A DNA stretch of 32,296 bases from an uncultured bacterium (lineage in GTDB: Bacteria; Bacillota; Clostridia; Oscillospirales; Oscillospiraceae): NCBI GenBank assembly GCA_946548895.1, contig CAMNQF010000038.1, positions 1-32,296 on the forward strand, written 5' to 3'. A program made the position numbers and the translations under genes. Numbering within the stretch: the stretch's first letter is position 1; each line of letters opens with the position of its first letter. The notes under the pieces were generated by a model, which saw only the letters and a program-made list of their open reading frames with translations, was not told the origin of the DNA and did not search any database. This document shows positions 14,300-22,375 of this stretch, piece after piece.

Positions 14300-15313
14300 A
14301 TGAACCCCACCTTTGAACAGGTCGCCGCCCTTGGTTTCATTTTTCCGGGGGCGCGCATGTGGGCGAGCAAGGAGAACATGGCCCGCATCGCCCAGGACGC
14401 GGCGCTCATCACCACGCCCAACACCACTGTTCCGGCGGAATTTCTCGCCTATATTGATCCTATGGTCATCGAGATCATGACCGCGCCTCGTCGTGCGCGG
14501 GAGATTTTCGGCGAGGAGAAAAAAGGCGACTGGACCACGCCCTACGCCAAGTGGCGCGTGGATGAAATCACGGGCAGCACGCAGCCGTATTCGGACTACG
14601 CCAACGGCACAACCAGCGGCGTGAACTCGGAATGGCAGACGCGTCCGCAGTACGTCTTCCAGACGTCCATCACCTACGGGGACATGGAAGTGGCCATGTC
14701 CAGCGCGGCCAAGGTCAATCTGGCTACCTCCAAGCAGCGCGCGGCAGCCCGCGTCATCGACATCGACCAGAACAAGTTCTATCTGCTGGGCGTGCAGGGC
14801 CGCGAGATTTACGGCATCCTCAACGATCCGAACCTGCCTGCCTCCATCACGGCGGCCGCCACGGGCGCGGGAGGCTCAACCAAATGGGCCGACAAGACCA
14901 CCACGCAGATTTACAACGACATTCTGGCGCTGTTCGCGCAGCTCACCGAGCAATCCAGCGGCCTTATCGACAAGGATACGCCGCTCAAGCTCTGTCTCTC
15001 GCCGGAAATGAGCGTGCGCCTGGGCGCGGCCACGGATTTCAACGTGTCCGTGCTGGATATGCTGACCAAGTATTTCCGCAACCTCCAGATCGTGACCGTG
15101 CCCGAACTGCATAGCGCCACGGCGGGCGAAACGGTGATGCTCATCGCGCCCGAAGTGGCCGGGCAGAAAACCGGGTTGCTGGCCTTTGGCGAAAAAATCC
15201 GGGCAGGACGCATCGTGCCGGACATGTCCAGCATGCGGCAGAAGTTCGTCGGCTCGACTTACGGCGGCATCGTCTTGCAGCCGTATGCCTTCGCGTCCAT
15301 GACCGGCATGTAA
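14300..15313 (+). CDS. Major capsid protein (DUF2184 family)
   Basis: The 337-residue protein has the DUF2184 major capsid pattern: FLAYIDPMVIEIMTAPRRAREIF, a conserved Trp-rich strand (GDWTTPYAKWRVDEITG), QTSITYGDMEVAMSSAAKVNLA and a C-terminal VGSTYGGIVLQPYAFASM. AAAGGAGG stands just before the ATG, consistent with high expression. Position after cement protein and before neck genes fits. Confidence 0.9.
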   Translation: MNPTFEQVAALGFIFPGARMWASKENMARIAQDAALITTPNTTVPAEFLAYIDPMVIEIMTAPRRAREIFGEEKKGDWTTPYAKWRVDEITGSTQPYSDYANGTTSGVNSEWQTRPQYVFQTSITYGDMEVAMSSAAKVNLATSKQRAAARVIDIDQNKFYLLGVQGREIYGILNDPNLPASITAAATGAGGSTKWADKTTTQIYNDILALFAQLTEQSSGLIDKDTPLKLCLSPEMSVRLGAATDFNVSVLDMLTKYFRNLQIVTVPELHSATAGETVMLIAPEVAGQKTGLLAFGEKIRAGRIVPDMSSMRQKFVGSTYGGIVLQPYAFASMTGM

Positions 15314-15329
15314 CCAACAACGAATGCCC

Positions 15330-15360
15330 GGCCCCTGTGCTCCCACGCGGGCGCGGGGCC
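15330..15360 (+). terminator. Possible attenuating hairpin after the capsid gene
   Basis: GGCCCC (15330-15335) and GGGGCC (15355-15360) pair around a 19-base loop that has a small inner CCC/GGG stem. No T-run follows, so it would at most slow or protect RNA between the capsid gene and the next gene. Confidence 0.25.
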
Positions 15361-15382
15361 CGGATTCAGGAGGCAAATCTTT

Positions 15383-15847
15383 ATGGCACCGAATAAGAAG
15401 AACGACAGGCAGCCCGCACAGACGACCACACAGGCAGACGCCGCTCCCCCGGCCGCGACGCAGACCGCGCAGGCCGCGACGCAGACCGCGCAGGCCAAAA
15501 GCAAACCCACCGTTGTCGTGGCCCTCAATCGGGCCATCGGCATCCAGTTTGCCATGCCGGACGGCCGCAAGGTACTCATCAACGGCAACGCGGCGCATCT
15601 GCGCGGCAAGGAAAAAGGCGTGCTGCCCGTGGGCGGCTTCGGCCTGACCACCATCGCCGCCGAGGACTGGGAGTACATCAAAAAGACCTACGGCGGCATG
15701 GAGGTCTTTGAAAACGGCCTGCTCTTCGCCGCCGAACGCAAGGCCGACGCCGTGGACATGGCCGACGAGCGGGCCGCGCTGCGCCACGGCATCGAACCTG
15801 TGGACCCGGAAAATACGGCCACCAGACCCAACGACGGCAAGGAATAG
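15383..15847 (+). CDS. Hypothetical head/neck-region protein
   Basis: This 154-residue protein follows the capsid gene after AGGAGG. Residues 1-46 are Ala/Thr/Gln-rich and low-complexity, including an exact heptad duplication (ATQTAQA twice). Residues 47-120 look folded (VVVALNRAIGIQFAMPDGRKVLINGNA, GGFGLTTIAAEDWEYIKKTYGGM). It is probably structural but the family is not recognised. Confidence 0.65.
   Translation: MAPNKKNDRQPAQTTTQADAAPPAATQTAQAATQTAQAKSKPTVVVALNRAIGIQFAMPDGRKVLINGNAAHLRGKEKGVLPVGGFGLTTIAAEDWEYIKKTYGGMEVFENGLLFAAERKADAVDMADERAALRHGIEPVDPENTATRPNDGKE
15455..15496 (+). repeat. 21-bp tandem duplication in coding sequence
   Basis: The unit GCGACGCAGACCGCGCAGGC plus C occurs twice without a gap (15455-15475, 15476-15496) and adds seven residues to the disordered N-terminus of the gene. 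Such an in-frame unit can expand or contract by slippage. Confidence 0.7.
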
Positions 15848-15850
15848 CCC

Positions 15851-16276
15851 GTGGCCGTGGTCGTCTTTGACCCGCAGGCGTTTCTGGAGGCGTATCCCCG
15901 CTTCGCGCCGGGTGGAAAGCCCCTGCTGACCAACGCGCAACTGGAACAGGCGTTCGAGGTGGCCTGCCTGCTGCTGGACAACAGCGACGCCTCGCCCGTG
16001 CCCTATGACCCGGACAGGGGCATCATGATCCGCCGCACGCTGCTGTGGCTCATCGTCTGCCATCTGGCCACGCTGGCCCTGTGGCCTGTGGGGCAGAGCG
16101 GCCCCATGTCCAGCGCCACGGAAGGAAGCGTGAGCGTGAGCTTCAGCCTGCCGCAGAACACGGGCAAGGCCTTCTGGAACTCCACGCCCTGCGGCCAGAC
16201 TTTCTGGCAGGCCTTGCAACCTTATGTGGTGGGCGGGCGCTATTTTGGAGTGCGCCATTATCACCCGTGGGGATAG
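15851..16276 (+). CDS. Neck protein (DUF4054 family)
   Basis: The 141-residue protein begins at GTG 15851, three bases after the previous stop. The pattern F-L-E-A-Y-P-R-F ... LTNAQLEQAFEVACLLLDN ... LLWLIVCHLATL ... SATEGSVSVSFSLP ... FWQALQPYVVGGRYF matches the DUF4054 family, placed as a head-completion or connector protein in contractile phages. It is the last rightward gene before the inverted accessory block. Confidence 0.75.
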   Translation: MAVVVFDPQAFLEAYPRFAPGGKPLLTNAQLEQAFEVACLLLDNSDASPVPYDPDRGIMIRRTLLWLIVCHLATLALWPVGQSGPMSSATEGSVSVSFSLPQNTGKAFWNSTPCGQTFWQALQPYVVGGRYFGVRHYHPWG

Positions 16277-16322
16277 GTGGCGATATGGGCATCTGAAAAA
16301 TCATTTTTGACCCACGGCAAGC

Positions 16323-16365
16323 GGAACGCCCGCAAGTGTCTGAAAACGGCATTTGCGGGCGTTCC
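16323..16365. terminator. Long perfect hairpin between convergent genes
   Basis: GGAACGCCCGCAA (16323-16335) and TTGCGGGCGTTCC (16353-16365) are a perfect 13-base inverted repeat with a 17-base loop. It lies between the convergent DUF4054 and nuclease genes, so a bidirectional transcription barrier is the simplest reading. Neither side has an immediate T-run, so factor dependence or another role is possible. Confidence 0.55.
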
Positions 16366-16387
16366 GGCGTGTGCTGGCGAAATCCGG

Positions 16388-16900
16388 CTATTTTTTGTGC
16401 TTCGTTCGCTGCATTTTCCGCCACGTCCACGGCGGCACGGCGTCAGGGTCGGCCCACAGCCCGCGTCCGGCGGCTCTGGCCTCGCGCTGGTGCAGCCGCC
16501 ACAGGTCACAGACCGGCAGCTTGCAATAGCGGTCATCCACCCAGGCCAGCCCCGCGCTGACCAGCGCATCCTGAATGACCAGCATGTCCTCAAGCAGAAC
16601 GATGCCGCCCACCTCGCGCCTGTAGCTCTTGGCCTTTTGCGCGGGAACGATGTCCACGGCCTTTCCGTTCAGAATGCGGGCCGCGAGTTCCCGCGCCTCA
16701 TTGCCGTAAGGCTGGCCCAGTTCCGGGCAGTCGATGCCGTACACGCGGATCTTGAGCGGCTTCTGCCGCGCCGGTTCCACGCGCCGGGCCGTAATGCTGT
16801 CCCCGTCATGGACGGACAGCACCTCCGCCGGGAAGGCGTGAGCCGTGGCGGCGCAGAGAAGCGCGCAGAGCAGGGCGGGGAAGAAGCAGGAACGCCGCAT
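16388..16900 (-). CDS. Secreted staphylococcal-nuclease-like (SNase) protein
   Basis: The 170-residue protein has a clear Sec signal peptide (about 1-22, hydrophobic core PALLCALLCAATA, cut after AHA). The SNase fold follows: D32-G-D-S near the start, R52 and E60 with the same spacing as R35 and E43 of nuclease A (IRVYGIDCPE), and R95 (SYRRE) where R87 is expected. It would degrade DNA or RNA outside the cytoplasm. It is the last gene of the minus-strand block. A 6-bp inverted repeat (16897-16914) covers its start codon. As a phage accessory gene it may act against incoming DNA or in scavenging. Confidence 0.85.
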   Translation of the reverse strand: MRRSCFFPALLCALLCAATAHAFPAEVLSVHDGDSITARRVEPARQKPLKIRVYGIDCPELGQPYGNEARELAARILNGKAVDIVPAQKAKSYRREVGGIVLLEDMLVIQDALVSAGLAWVDDRYCKLPVCDLWRLHQREARAAGRGLWADPDAVPPWTWRKMQRTKHKK

Positions 16901-16944
16901 AGGTTATTCTATGCTGTGTGTCACCATCTCACAAGGAAAAGAAT

Positions 16945-17340
16945 TTAGCCGTCACCCAGGGGGTGCAGACTTGAGGCTGTTTTTACCAGGTTATCCGCCT
17001 CTTTTGGGGCAGTTTCAGGCATGTAGGCAGCCCGCAGAAGACCCCACAGGAGGGCAGAGGGAACGATGAGGAGGGCGAGAATAAACGCGCCGATATGTTT
17101 ATGCGCAAGTAGGATTTGGAAAAAAGCGTCGCTCCACCAGGCGCGAATGACCAAGATACCGAAGAGGAGGTAAAGAACAGCGCAAATTCCTAGACATGTC
17201 CAGAAAAGAAATCTGCGGTGGAATATTTTTTGTGTTTCAAGGCGTACACTACTGTCATTGGCAGGGAGGCTTATGTCTTTTCCATTGGAAAAATCCATTG
17301 CAAAAGTTTCTTGGTTTTTCTCTTGATTATCAGAGGTCAT
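16945..17340 (-). CDS. Two-TM membrane protein paired with ImmA/IrrE
   Basis: The 131-residue protein has a polar N-terminus (1-42) and two transmembrane helices (about 44-66 and 83-105) joined by a short loop with W68-W69 and K81, then a polar tail. It overlaps the end of the ImmA/IrrE gene by 11 bases, and GAGGAAT lies 8 bases before its ATG, so the two are translated together. No family is recognised. A membrane partner or effector of the protease is an inference from this coupling. Confidence 0.65.
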   Translation of the reverse strand: MTSDNQEKNQETFAMDFSNGKDISLPANDSSVRLETQKIFHRRFLFWTCLGICAVLYLLFGILVIRAWWSDAFFQILLAHKHIGAFILALLIVPSALLWGLLRAAYMPETAPKEADNLVKTASSLHPLGDG

Positions 17341-17809
17341 AGCCCAGATTCCTCAGTCGGTAGCCCATCGCCGCCGTTGAGACGTTGAAGAGATGGGAAA
17401 GCTGCCTCAGGCTACGAATATTCTTGACCTCGACCACCGCCTGCACAAATTGAGATGGCATCAATAAATCCGCCGCAAATTTGTTGGCTTCTACTTCTTT
17501 GGGGTCACTGGAGGTCATGGTAAAATTCGCGGGCGTATCCCGGTCACTCACCCCATGTTCAAGGACATGGTGTCCCAGTTCATGGGCAATGGTGAAACGC
17601 TGCCGCACATGGCTTTCCATAGGGTTATAGGTAATGAGCGGACCGCCATTCTTGGATGCCGTAGGTTCATAATGCCCACTGCCCTCCAGACTGGCGTCCG
17701 CCATTACCAGAATGCCCATTTTCCCGGCGATGCGAATAGGGTCAACAGGAAGACTGCCTTCATCCCAATATTTTGAGATGATATCTTTCGCCGGAGATAA
17801 ATCAAACAT
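17330..17809 (-). CDS. ImmA/IrrE-family metallopeptidase
   Basis: The 159-residue protein has the zinc peptidase motif H76-E-L-G-H80 (FTIAHELGHHVLEH) and a downstream E107 in EVEANKFAADLLMP as third ligand, the standard ImmA/IrrE arrangement. These proteases cleave a partner repressor or antitoxin. The C-terminus (SLRQLSHLFNVSTAAMGYRLRNLGY) is the usual helical segment. AAGGAGA lies 7 bases before ATG 17809. No repressor is adjacent in this operon, so the substrate is unknown; the prophage repressor outside the window or a host target are options. Confidence 0.85.
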   Translation of the reverse strand: MFDLSPAKDIISKYWDEGSLPVDPIRIAGKMGILVMADASLEGSGHYEPTASKNGGPLITYNPMESHVRQRFTIAHELGHHVLEHGVSDRDTPANFTMTSSDPKEVEANKFAADLLMPSQFVQAVVEVKNIRSLRQLSHLFNVSTAAMGYRLRNLGYDL

Positions 17810-17828
17810 GGTACACTCTCCTTGTATG

Positions 17829-17857
17829 TTTATATCCATCCACTGAGAAAAAAACAA
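17829..17857 (-). promoter_or_regulatory. Sigma70-type promoter of the ImmA/2TM/SNase unit
   Basis: On the minus strand TTGTTT (17852-17857) and TATAAA (17829-17834) are separated by exactly 17 bases. The transcript would begin a few bases before the ribosome site of the ImmA/IrrE gene. The -35 is made from the T-run of the terminator just upstream, so one unit ends and the next begins in about 50 bases. Confidence 0.65.
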
Positions 17858-17877
17858 GGCCGGGACTTCTCCCGGCC
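17851..17877 (-). terminator. Intrinsic terminator upstream of the ImmA unit
   Basis: GGCCGGGA and TCCCGGCC (17858-17865 and 17870-17877) form a perfect 8-pair stem with a 4-base loop, followed on the minus strand by TTGTTTTTTT. It would end transcription from the antirepressor-like genes at 17912-18847, insulating the ImmA unit. Confidence 0.8.
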
Positions 17878-17911
17878 CTTCCATTGTTTCAGGCTTTCCG
17901 GCCTACGCCAC

Positions 17912-18130
17912 CTACCTCAACGGCTCATCCAGCAGCCAGTGCGCGGCCTCCCGGAACCTTGGCCCCGGGATGGTGGAATACTTGCAGCCGAACCGTTCCC
18001 GTATCAGAGCGAACAGGGCGTGCTGGCACTCCCTGCGGTGACGCGGATTCCGTCCGGCCCGATAGGCTTCGACGCGGATAAGGGCCAGAATGGCCTGACG
18101 CTGGTACTCGTTGATACGCTGCATCTCCAT
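17912..18130 (-). CDS. Small antirepressor C-domain-like protein
   Basis: The 72-residue basic protein contains HALFALIRERFGCKYSTIPGPRFREAAHWL, which resembles the C-terminal (ORF6C-type) domain of phage antirepressors and related proteins. ATG 18130 follows AGGGGGC by three bases; ATG 18124 is an alternative. It begins just after the antirepressor remnant, with which it probably shared an operon. Function unknown. Confidence 0.5.
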   Translation of the reverse strand: MEMQRINEYQRQAILALIRVEAYRAGRNPRHRRECQHALFALIRERFGCKYSTIPGPRFREAAHWLLDEPLR

Positions 18131-18138
18131 CACGCCCC

Positions 18139-18847
18139 CTACCTGCTGAAGCTGACGTGCGCCCTGATGTTGTAGATCATGCGCAGGGCGTAGATGGCCT
18201 GATTGAGCGAGGTAACGGCCACGTTGGCGGCTTCGTTGGCGTTGTCGTAGAGCATCTGTTTTTCATGGGGCAGGAACGCGCTACGTCCTCCGGGGCGGGC
18301 AAAAATGTGCAGGGCTTCCCGAATGCCCTCGGCATTGCGCCGGAGCTTGTTCACATCGTCGAAAAACTGCTTGCCGTTCGCATAGGTCTTGGCGTCAAGC
18401 GTGGTGACGGCCAATGCCTGTTCAGGCGCGGGCTCAATGGCCGGGGCAACTGTCAAGGATTCCTTGTCGGTTGGCGGAGAAGGCGGCAGGGCGTCGATCC
18501 TGCCCTGCACATACTGAATGGCCTCTTTCACCTGCGCGACGGTGAGCGCGTCCACGGAGGCAACGCCGAAATGCGCGTTCACCTGCGCGCGGGCGGAAGC
18601 GTAGTGAACAGGAGCCATGTCCACCCAGGTGTTGATGATGGCCGTCAGTTGCTTGCGCTCCGGGTCGGTACGCTTGGAGAGGGGGGAAGGCAACGTGTCG
18701 GGATTTCCGACAGGTTCAGCAAGCCGCGCCCGCTCTTCCTCCGCGAGCTTATCCAGCACATCCAGAACCCAGCGCCGGAACGCCTTGGCTACGGGGGTGC
18801 AGCCGGACACGTTTTGCCAGCTCGAAAATGCGTTCTTCAAAGTCCAT
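18139..18847 (-). pseudogene. BRO-type antirepressor lacking its N-domain, joined to a foreign gene start
   Basis: A minus-strand frame (open back to 18954) encodes VAKAFRRWVLDVLDKLAEEE, PLSKRTDPERKQLTAI, YASARAQVNAHFGVASVDAL and a helical tail, which match the linker and C-terminal domain of phage BRO/Rha-type antirepressors. The BRO-N domain expected before it is missing. Instead, in another frame, GGAGGGAG and ATG 18847 start MDFEERIFELAKRV, which resembles the beginning of phage genes with a type I restriction (HSDR_N-like) nuclease domain, and then breaks off. This looks like a deletion that fused two genes out of frame. A shorter functional product cannot be excluded. Confidence 0.5.
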
Positions 18848-18955
18848 TTTTCTCCCTCCAGTACAGACTTTACAGAGTGGCGCAGACTCGCATCCGGCGC
18901 ATCCGCTTTCGCATATGTGCCCGTGCTCTGCTGACGGCAAAATGATGCGGGCATG

Positions 18956-18984
18956 AAATGGCCTGAATTGTCCTAAAATACCCA
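18956..18984 (+). repeat. 29-bp direct repeat, copy 2 (before resumed tail genes)
   Basis: Identical over 29 bases to 5532-5560. It lies between the inverted accessory block and the next rightward structural gene at 19050. Here rightward transcription must restart if the block contains a terminator, so this location supports a late promoter or activator-site role. Confidence 0.7.
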
Positions 18985-19049
18985 CATGGAAAAAGCAATT
19001 TTTGCAGCGGATTTGTGATAGAGTGTTTTTCAAAGTCGGGAGGAGCGTC

Positions 19050-19496
19050 ATGGCGGGCATTACGGTGAGCGGCGGCAATAAATGGCGGAAGGCGCTGGAG
19101 CGTCTGGCCCGAAAGGTTCAGGTGCGGGCCGGAGTGCTGGAGGGAGCCACGACTACGGAGGGGCAGTCTGTTGCTCAGTATGCCGCCTACAACGAATTTG
19201 GCACAGCCCGCATTCCTGCGCGGCCATTTATGCGGTCAACATTAACGGAACAGCGCCAGGCATGGATCAACGGCTTTTCAGCCTTGCTCAAGGCCGGACG
19301 CACACCGGATGAAGCCCTGCGACGGGTGGGGGAGCGCATGGCGAGAAATATCAAGGACAAGATTTTGAGCAATATGGAACCGGCAAATGCCGCGTCCACC
19401 ATAGCCAGGAAGAACAAAAAAGAAGCCGGTCGCGCTGGGACGCTCGTGGATACTGGCACTCTGGAAAAGTCCATCAATTTTGAGGTTCAGGCATGA
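19050..19496 (+). CDS. HK97 gp10-like neck/tail completion protein
   Basis: The 148-residue protein shows the gp10-like pattern: a basic N-terminal helix (WRKALERLARKVQ), VRAGVLEGATTTEG, the conserved YAAYNEFGTARIPARPFMRSTL and a C-terminal LVDTGTLEKSINFEV. GGAGGAG precedes ATG 19050, which is preferred over an upstream in-frame TTG. It restarts the rightward late genes after the accessory block and overlaps the next gene by 4 bases. Confidence 0.75.
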   Translation: MAGITVSGGNKWRKALERLARKVQVRAGVLEGATTTEGQSVAQYAAYNEFGTARIPARPFMRSTLTEQRQAWINGFSALLKAGRTPDEALRRVGERMARNIKDKILSNMEPANAASTIARKNKKEAGRAGTLVDTGTLEKSINFEVQA

Positions 19497-19933
19497 TCAA
19501 CCTCCACGCCGCCGTCCGTTCCGCCATCACCGGTCTGCACCCGGACGAAGCCGTAGCCCTGCGGCAGTCCGTGGGGCAGCAGAACGTGCGCGGGCGCATC
19601 ACGCCAGTCTATGCCCCGGAGCAGACAGTGCAGGCGCAGATCCAGAGTCTTGGGCAAAATGACCTCGCGCAGGCGGAACAGACCAGCAACACGCGGGTTG
19701 ACCGCAAGGCCTACCTCTACGCTCCGAATCCGGCACTTCCCCCGCAGGGCATTGTCCGTCCTCTTGCGCGCAATGGGGACATGCTCCGGCGCGCTGACGG
19801 CACATGGTGGCTGGTGACGGCCATGATTGAGGATTTCACGGCCTCCGGCTGGGTCTGCGTGGGCATCACCCAGCAGGTGGACGGCCCGGACCTGAGCGCG
19901 TCTGATGCGGGGGGCGGAAATGCCGACGCCTGA
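19493..19933 (+). CDS. Hypothetical head-tail junction protein
   Basis: This 146-residue protein lies in the neck gene cluster. It has a helical start and a beta-rich middle (VRGRITPVYAPEQTVQAQIQ, DRKAYLYAPN, DGTWWLVTAMIEDFTASGW). It overlaps both neighbours by a few bases. The fold resembles small connector or stopper proteins, but the family is not recognised with confidence. Confidence 0.65.
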   Translation: MINLHAAVRSAITGLHPDEAVALRQSVGQQNVRGRITPVYAPEQTVQAQIQSLGQNDLAQAEQTSNTRVDRKAYLYAPNPALPPQGIVRPLARNGDMLRRADGTWWLVTAMIEDFTASGWVCVGITQQVDGPDLSASDAGGGNADA

Positions 19934-20492
19934 AGCCCCTCTGGACGTGCTGGGCGCTGTTCATGACTTTCTGGCCGCGCATATCGACATTGCGCCTGCC
20001 GTCATCGTGCGCGGCTGGCAAAACCGCGCCGCTTTGCCCAATGTGTCGTCCTATGTGGTGCTGACGCTCATCAACGCGCCGCGCAGGGGCACGAACGTCC
20101 ACATCTGGGAAAACGACAACGCGGGCGACGGCATCACCGAAAGCGTGCGCATGCTCACGCTCTATGAGGTGCAGATTGACTTCTGCGGGCTGGATGAGGC
20201 CGCAGTCAACGCGCAGGCCGCGCGGCTCGTCATGCTGGCGCGCGACGCCGTGGCCGTGGATTTTTTCAGGGCGCGGGGGCTGTCGTGCCAGTATGCGGAC
20301 GACCCGCGTTCCCTGCCGTTTTCCAACGACGTGGACCAGTGGGAGGTGCGCTATTCCGTGACCCTGCGCCTGTCAGCCTGGAATGCGGCGGACATTGCCC
20401 GCGACGCCTTCCGGGACGTGAATATCAGAATTGAGGACGTGGACGTGCACCATCCCGCCCACGCCAGCATAACCGCAAAGGAGATGCCATAG
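19920..20492 (+). CDS. Tail terminator/neck protein candidate
   Basis: ATG 19920 opens a 190-residue protein with a short helical start (VLGAVHDFLAAHI), VIVRGWQNRAALPNVSSYVVLTLIN and MLTLYEVQIDFCG, typical of the phage neck or tail terminator family that precedes sheath genes in contractile phages. It ends at the first base of the sheath start codon. Confidence 0.65.
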   Translation: MPTPEAPLDVLGAVHDFLAAHIDIAPAVIVRGWQNRAALPNVSSYVVLTLINAPRRGTNVHIWENDNAGDGITESVRMLTLYEVQIDFCGLDEAAVNAQAARLVMLARDAVAVDFFRARGLSCQYADDPRSLPFSNDVDQWEVRYSVTLRLSAWNAADIARDAFRDVNIRIEDVDVHHPAHASITAKEMP

Positions 20493-22369
20493 TGAGCATT
20501 CCGGCTTCACAAATCGTCCAGGTTAATCCGCGTCTTCTGACGCCGGGCGGCACGGACCTTGAGTTCAATGGCCTGCTGCTTTCCGATTCGCCGCTGATTC
20601 CGGCGTCGCAGCTCGTTCTTCCCTTCCCGGATTCGGCGAGTGTGGGAGAGTATTTTGGTCTGGAATCGCCGGAATATCAGGCCGCCCAGGTCTACTTCCT
20701 GGGCTACAACAATTCCTTCAAAAAGCCGCGCGCGCTCTACATTGCCAGCCGTGTGGCCGAGGCCACTGCCGCATGGCTGCGCGGCGGCGCGTGGAACGGC
20801 ACGCTGACCGCCCTGAAACAGGCTGGCATAGGCGGCCTGACGCTCACGGTCAATGGCGAGACGGTCAGGGCGCAAAACGTATCCTTTGCCACGGCCGCCA
20901 GCCCGAGCGACGTGGCCCAGGTCCTCCAGTCCGCGCTTAATGCCGGTTCCACGCCCGGCACTCCGGCGCGGCCCGCTGTACTCACGGGCGGGAGCATCAC
21001 ATTTTCCGGGCTGGAGTCCATCACGGACGGCGGTTTTGCCATAGAAGTCAACGGTACGGAACACGAAGTGGAAGGGCTGGACCTCTCCGCCGTTACGTCG
21101 CCGCTGGAGCTTGCCACAGCTCTAACAGGCAAGATTCCCGGCGTCATGGTGTCCGCAAGCGCGGACGGCCTCGTGCTGACCACTACGGAAACAGGCGCTG
21201 CGGCGAGCATCGGCTATGCCGCGGTCCCGGCGTCCGGAACGGACGTTTCGACCCTGCTGGCGCTCACCTCGGCCACGGGCGCGGACAGCGTGAACGGCGC
21301 GGACGCCGTGCCGCCCGTGGGCGTTCCCGGCATTACCGTGGCCTATTCCAGCCTGACCAAGGCGTGGACCATCACCAGCCCCACTACGGGCGCGGAATCC
21401 GCCATCACCTACGCGCAAGCGCCGGAAACCGGCGTTGACTTCGCCGGGCTGCTCAATCTCACGGAGCAGGCCGGGGCCGTGCTGTCACCGGGGCTGGACG
21501 CCATGAGCCATGCGGCCAACATGGAGGCCATTCTTGACCTGACGGAAAATTTCGTCTGCTTCACCACCGTCGCGCAGCCCACGGAGGCGGACGCGCTAGG
21601 GCTGGCGCAATGGGCGTCGGGCAACGGCGTGGCCTACCTCTATATCTATTGGGACAACGACCCCAAGCTGCTCCAGCCCAACAACACGTCCACCATCGCG
21701 GCGGCGCTCACCGAGGCCAACGTGGGCGCCACCTGCGGCGTGTGGAACAGCCTGGCCTACGCCGCCATGATCATGGGCACGGCGGCCAGCATCGACTGGG
21801 AACGGCGCAACGGAACCATCACCTTCGCCTTCAAAAGCCAGGACGGACTTGCCGCCAATGTGGTGACAGGAACCGACGCCATCAACCTTGAAGCCCAGAA
21901 CATGAACTTCATGGGCGATTACGCCACACGCAACGATCAGTTCGTTTTCCTTTATCCGGGGCGCATGTTCGGCCAATGGACGTGGATCGACACCTACCTC
22001 AATGCGGTCTGGCTGAACAACGCACTTCAGGTGGCGTGCATGGCCGGTTTCGAGCAGACGCCGCGCGTGCCCTACAACGACGAGGGCTATGCGCTTGTGC
22101 GCGCCTGGATGCAGGACCCGGTGAACCGCGCCCTGTACTCCGGCATCATCGACACCGGCGTCACGCTTTCGGAATCGCAGAAGGCGGAACTGACGCGCGA
22201 GGCCGGACGCGACATTTCCGCCCAACTGTTCACGGACGGCTACGTCATCCAGGTCAACGACCCGGCCCCGACGGTGCGACAGAAGCGGGAAAGCCCGGAG
22301 GCAAGTTGTTGGTACTGTTATGGTGGAAGCGTTCACAAATTAACCATTGCAAGCACCGCCCTTGTATAG
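20492..22369 (+). CDS. Tail sheath protein (DUF3383 family)
   Basis: The 625-residue protein has the DUF3383 sheath pattern: IVQVNPRLLTPGG at the start, SVGEYFGLESPEYQAAQVYF with a following KPRALYIA, and a conserved C-terminal half (TENFVCFTTV, VAYLYIYWDNDP, YATRNDQFVFLYPGRMFGQW, ending WYCYGGSVHKLTIASTALV). Residues about 95-315 are Ala/Thr/Gly-rich repeats of beta type and probably form the outer domain. The presence of a sheath shows a contractile tail. GTG 20492 overlaps the preceding stop and has AAAGGAG upstream. Confidence 0.85.
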   Translation: MSIPASQIVQVNPRLLTPGGTDLEFNGLLLSDSPLIPASQLVLPFPDSASVGEYFGLESPEYQAAQVYFLGYNNSFKKPRALYIASRVAEATAAWLRGGAWNGTLTALKQAGIGGLTLTVNGETVRAQNVSFATAASPSDVAQVLQSALNAGSTPGTPARPAVLTGGSITFSGLESITDGGFAIEVNGTEHEVEGLDLSAVTSPLELATALTGKIPGVMVSASADGLVLTTTETGAAASIGYAAVPASGTDVSTLLALTSATGADSVNGADAVPPVGVPGITVAYSSLTKAWTITSPTTGAESAITYAQAPETGVDFAGLLNLTEQAGAVLSPGLDAMSHAANMEAILDLTENFVCFTTVAQPTEADALGLAQWASGNGVAYLYIYWDNDPKLLQPNNTSTIAAALTEANVGATCGVWNSLAYAAMIMGTAASIDWERRNGTITFAFKSQDGLAANVVTGTDAINLEAQNMNFMGDYATRNDQFVFLYPGRMFGQWTWIDTYLNAVWLNNALQVACMAGFEQTPRVPYNDEGYALVRAWMQDPVNRALYSGIIDTGVTLSESQKAELTREAGRDISAQLFTDGYVIQVNDPAPTVRQKRESPEASCWYCYGGSVHKLTIASTALV

Positions 22370-22375
22370 TAAATT

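Noticed and set aside
14876-16264. Long minus-strand open frame (462 codons) opposite capsid and neck genes
   Set aside because: It spans several plus-strand genes and their gaps and is His/Arg/Gly-rich in the way of antisense shadows.
18956-18984. Sigma54 promoter in the 29-bp repeat
   Set aside because: TGGC and the following TTG are five bases apart instead of the seven expected between the -24 and -12 elements.
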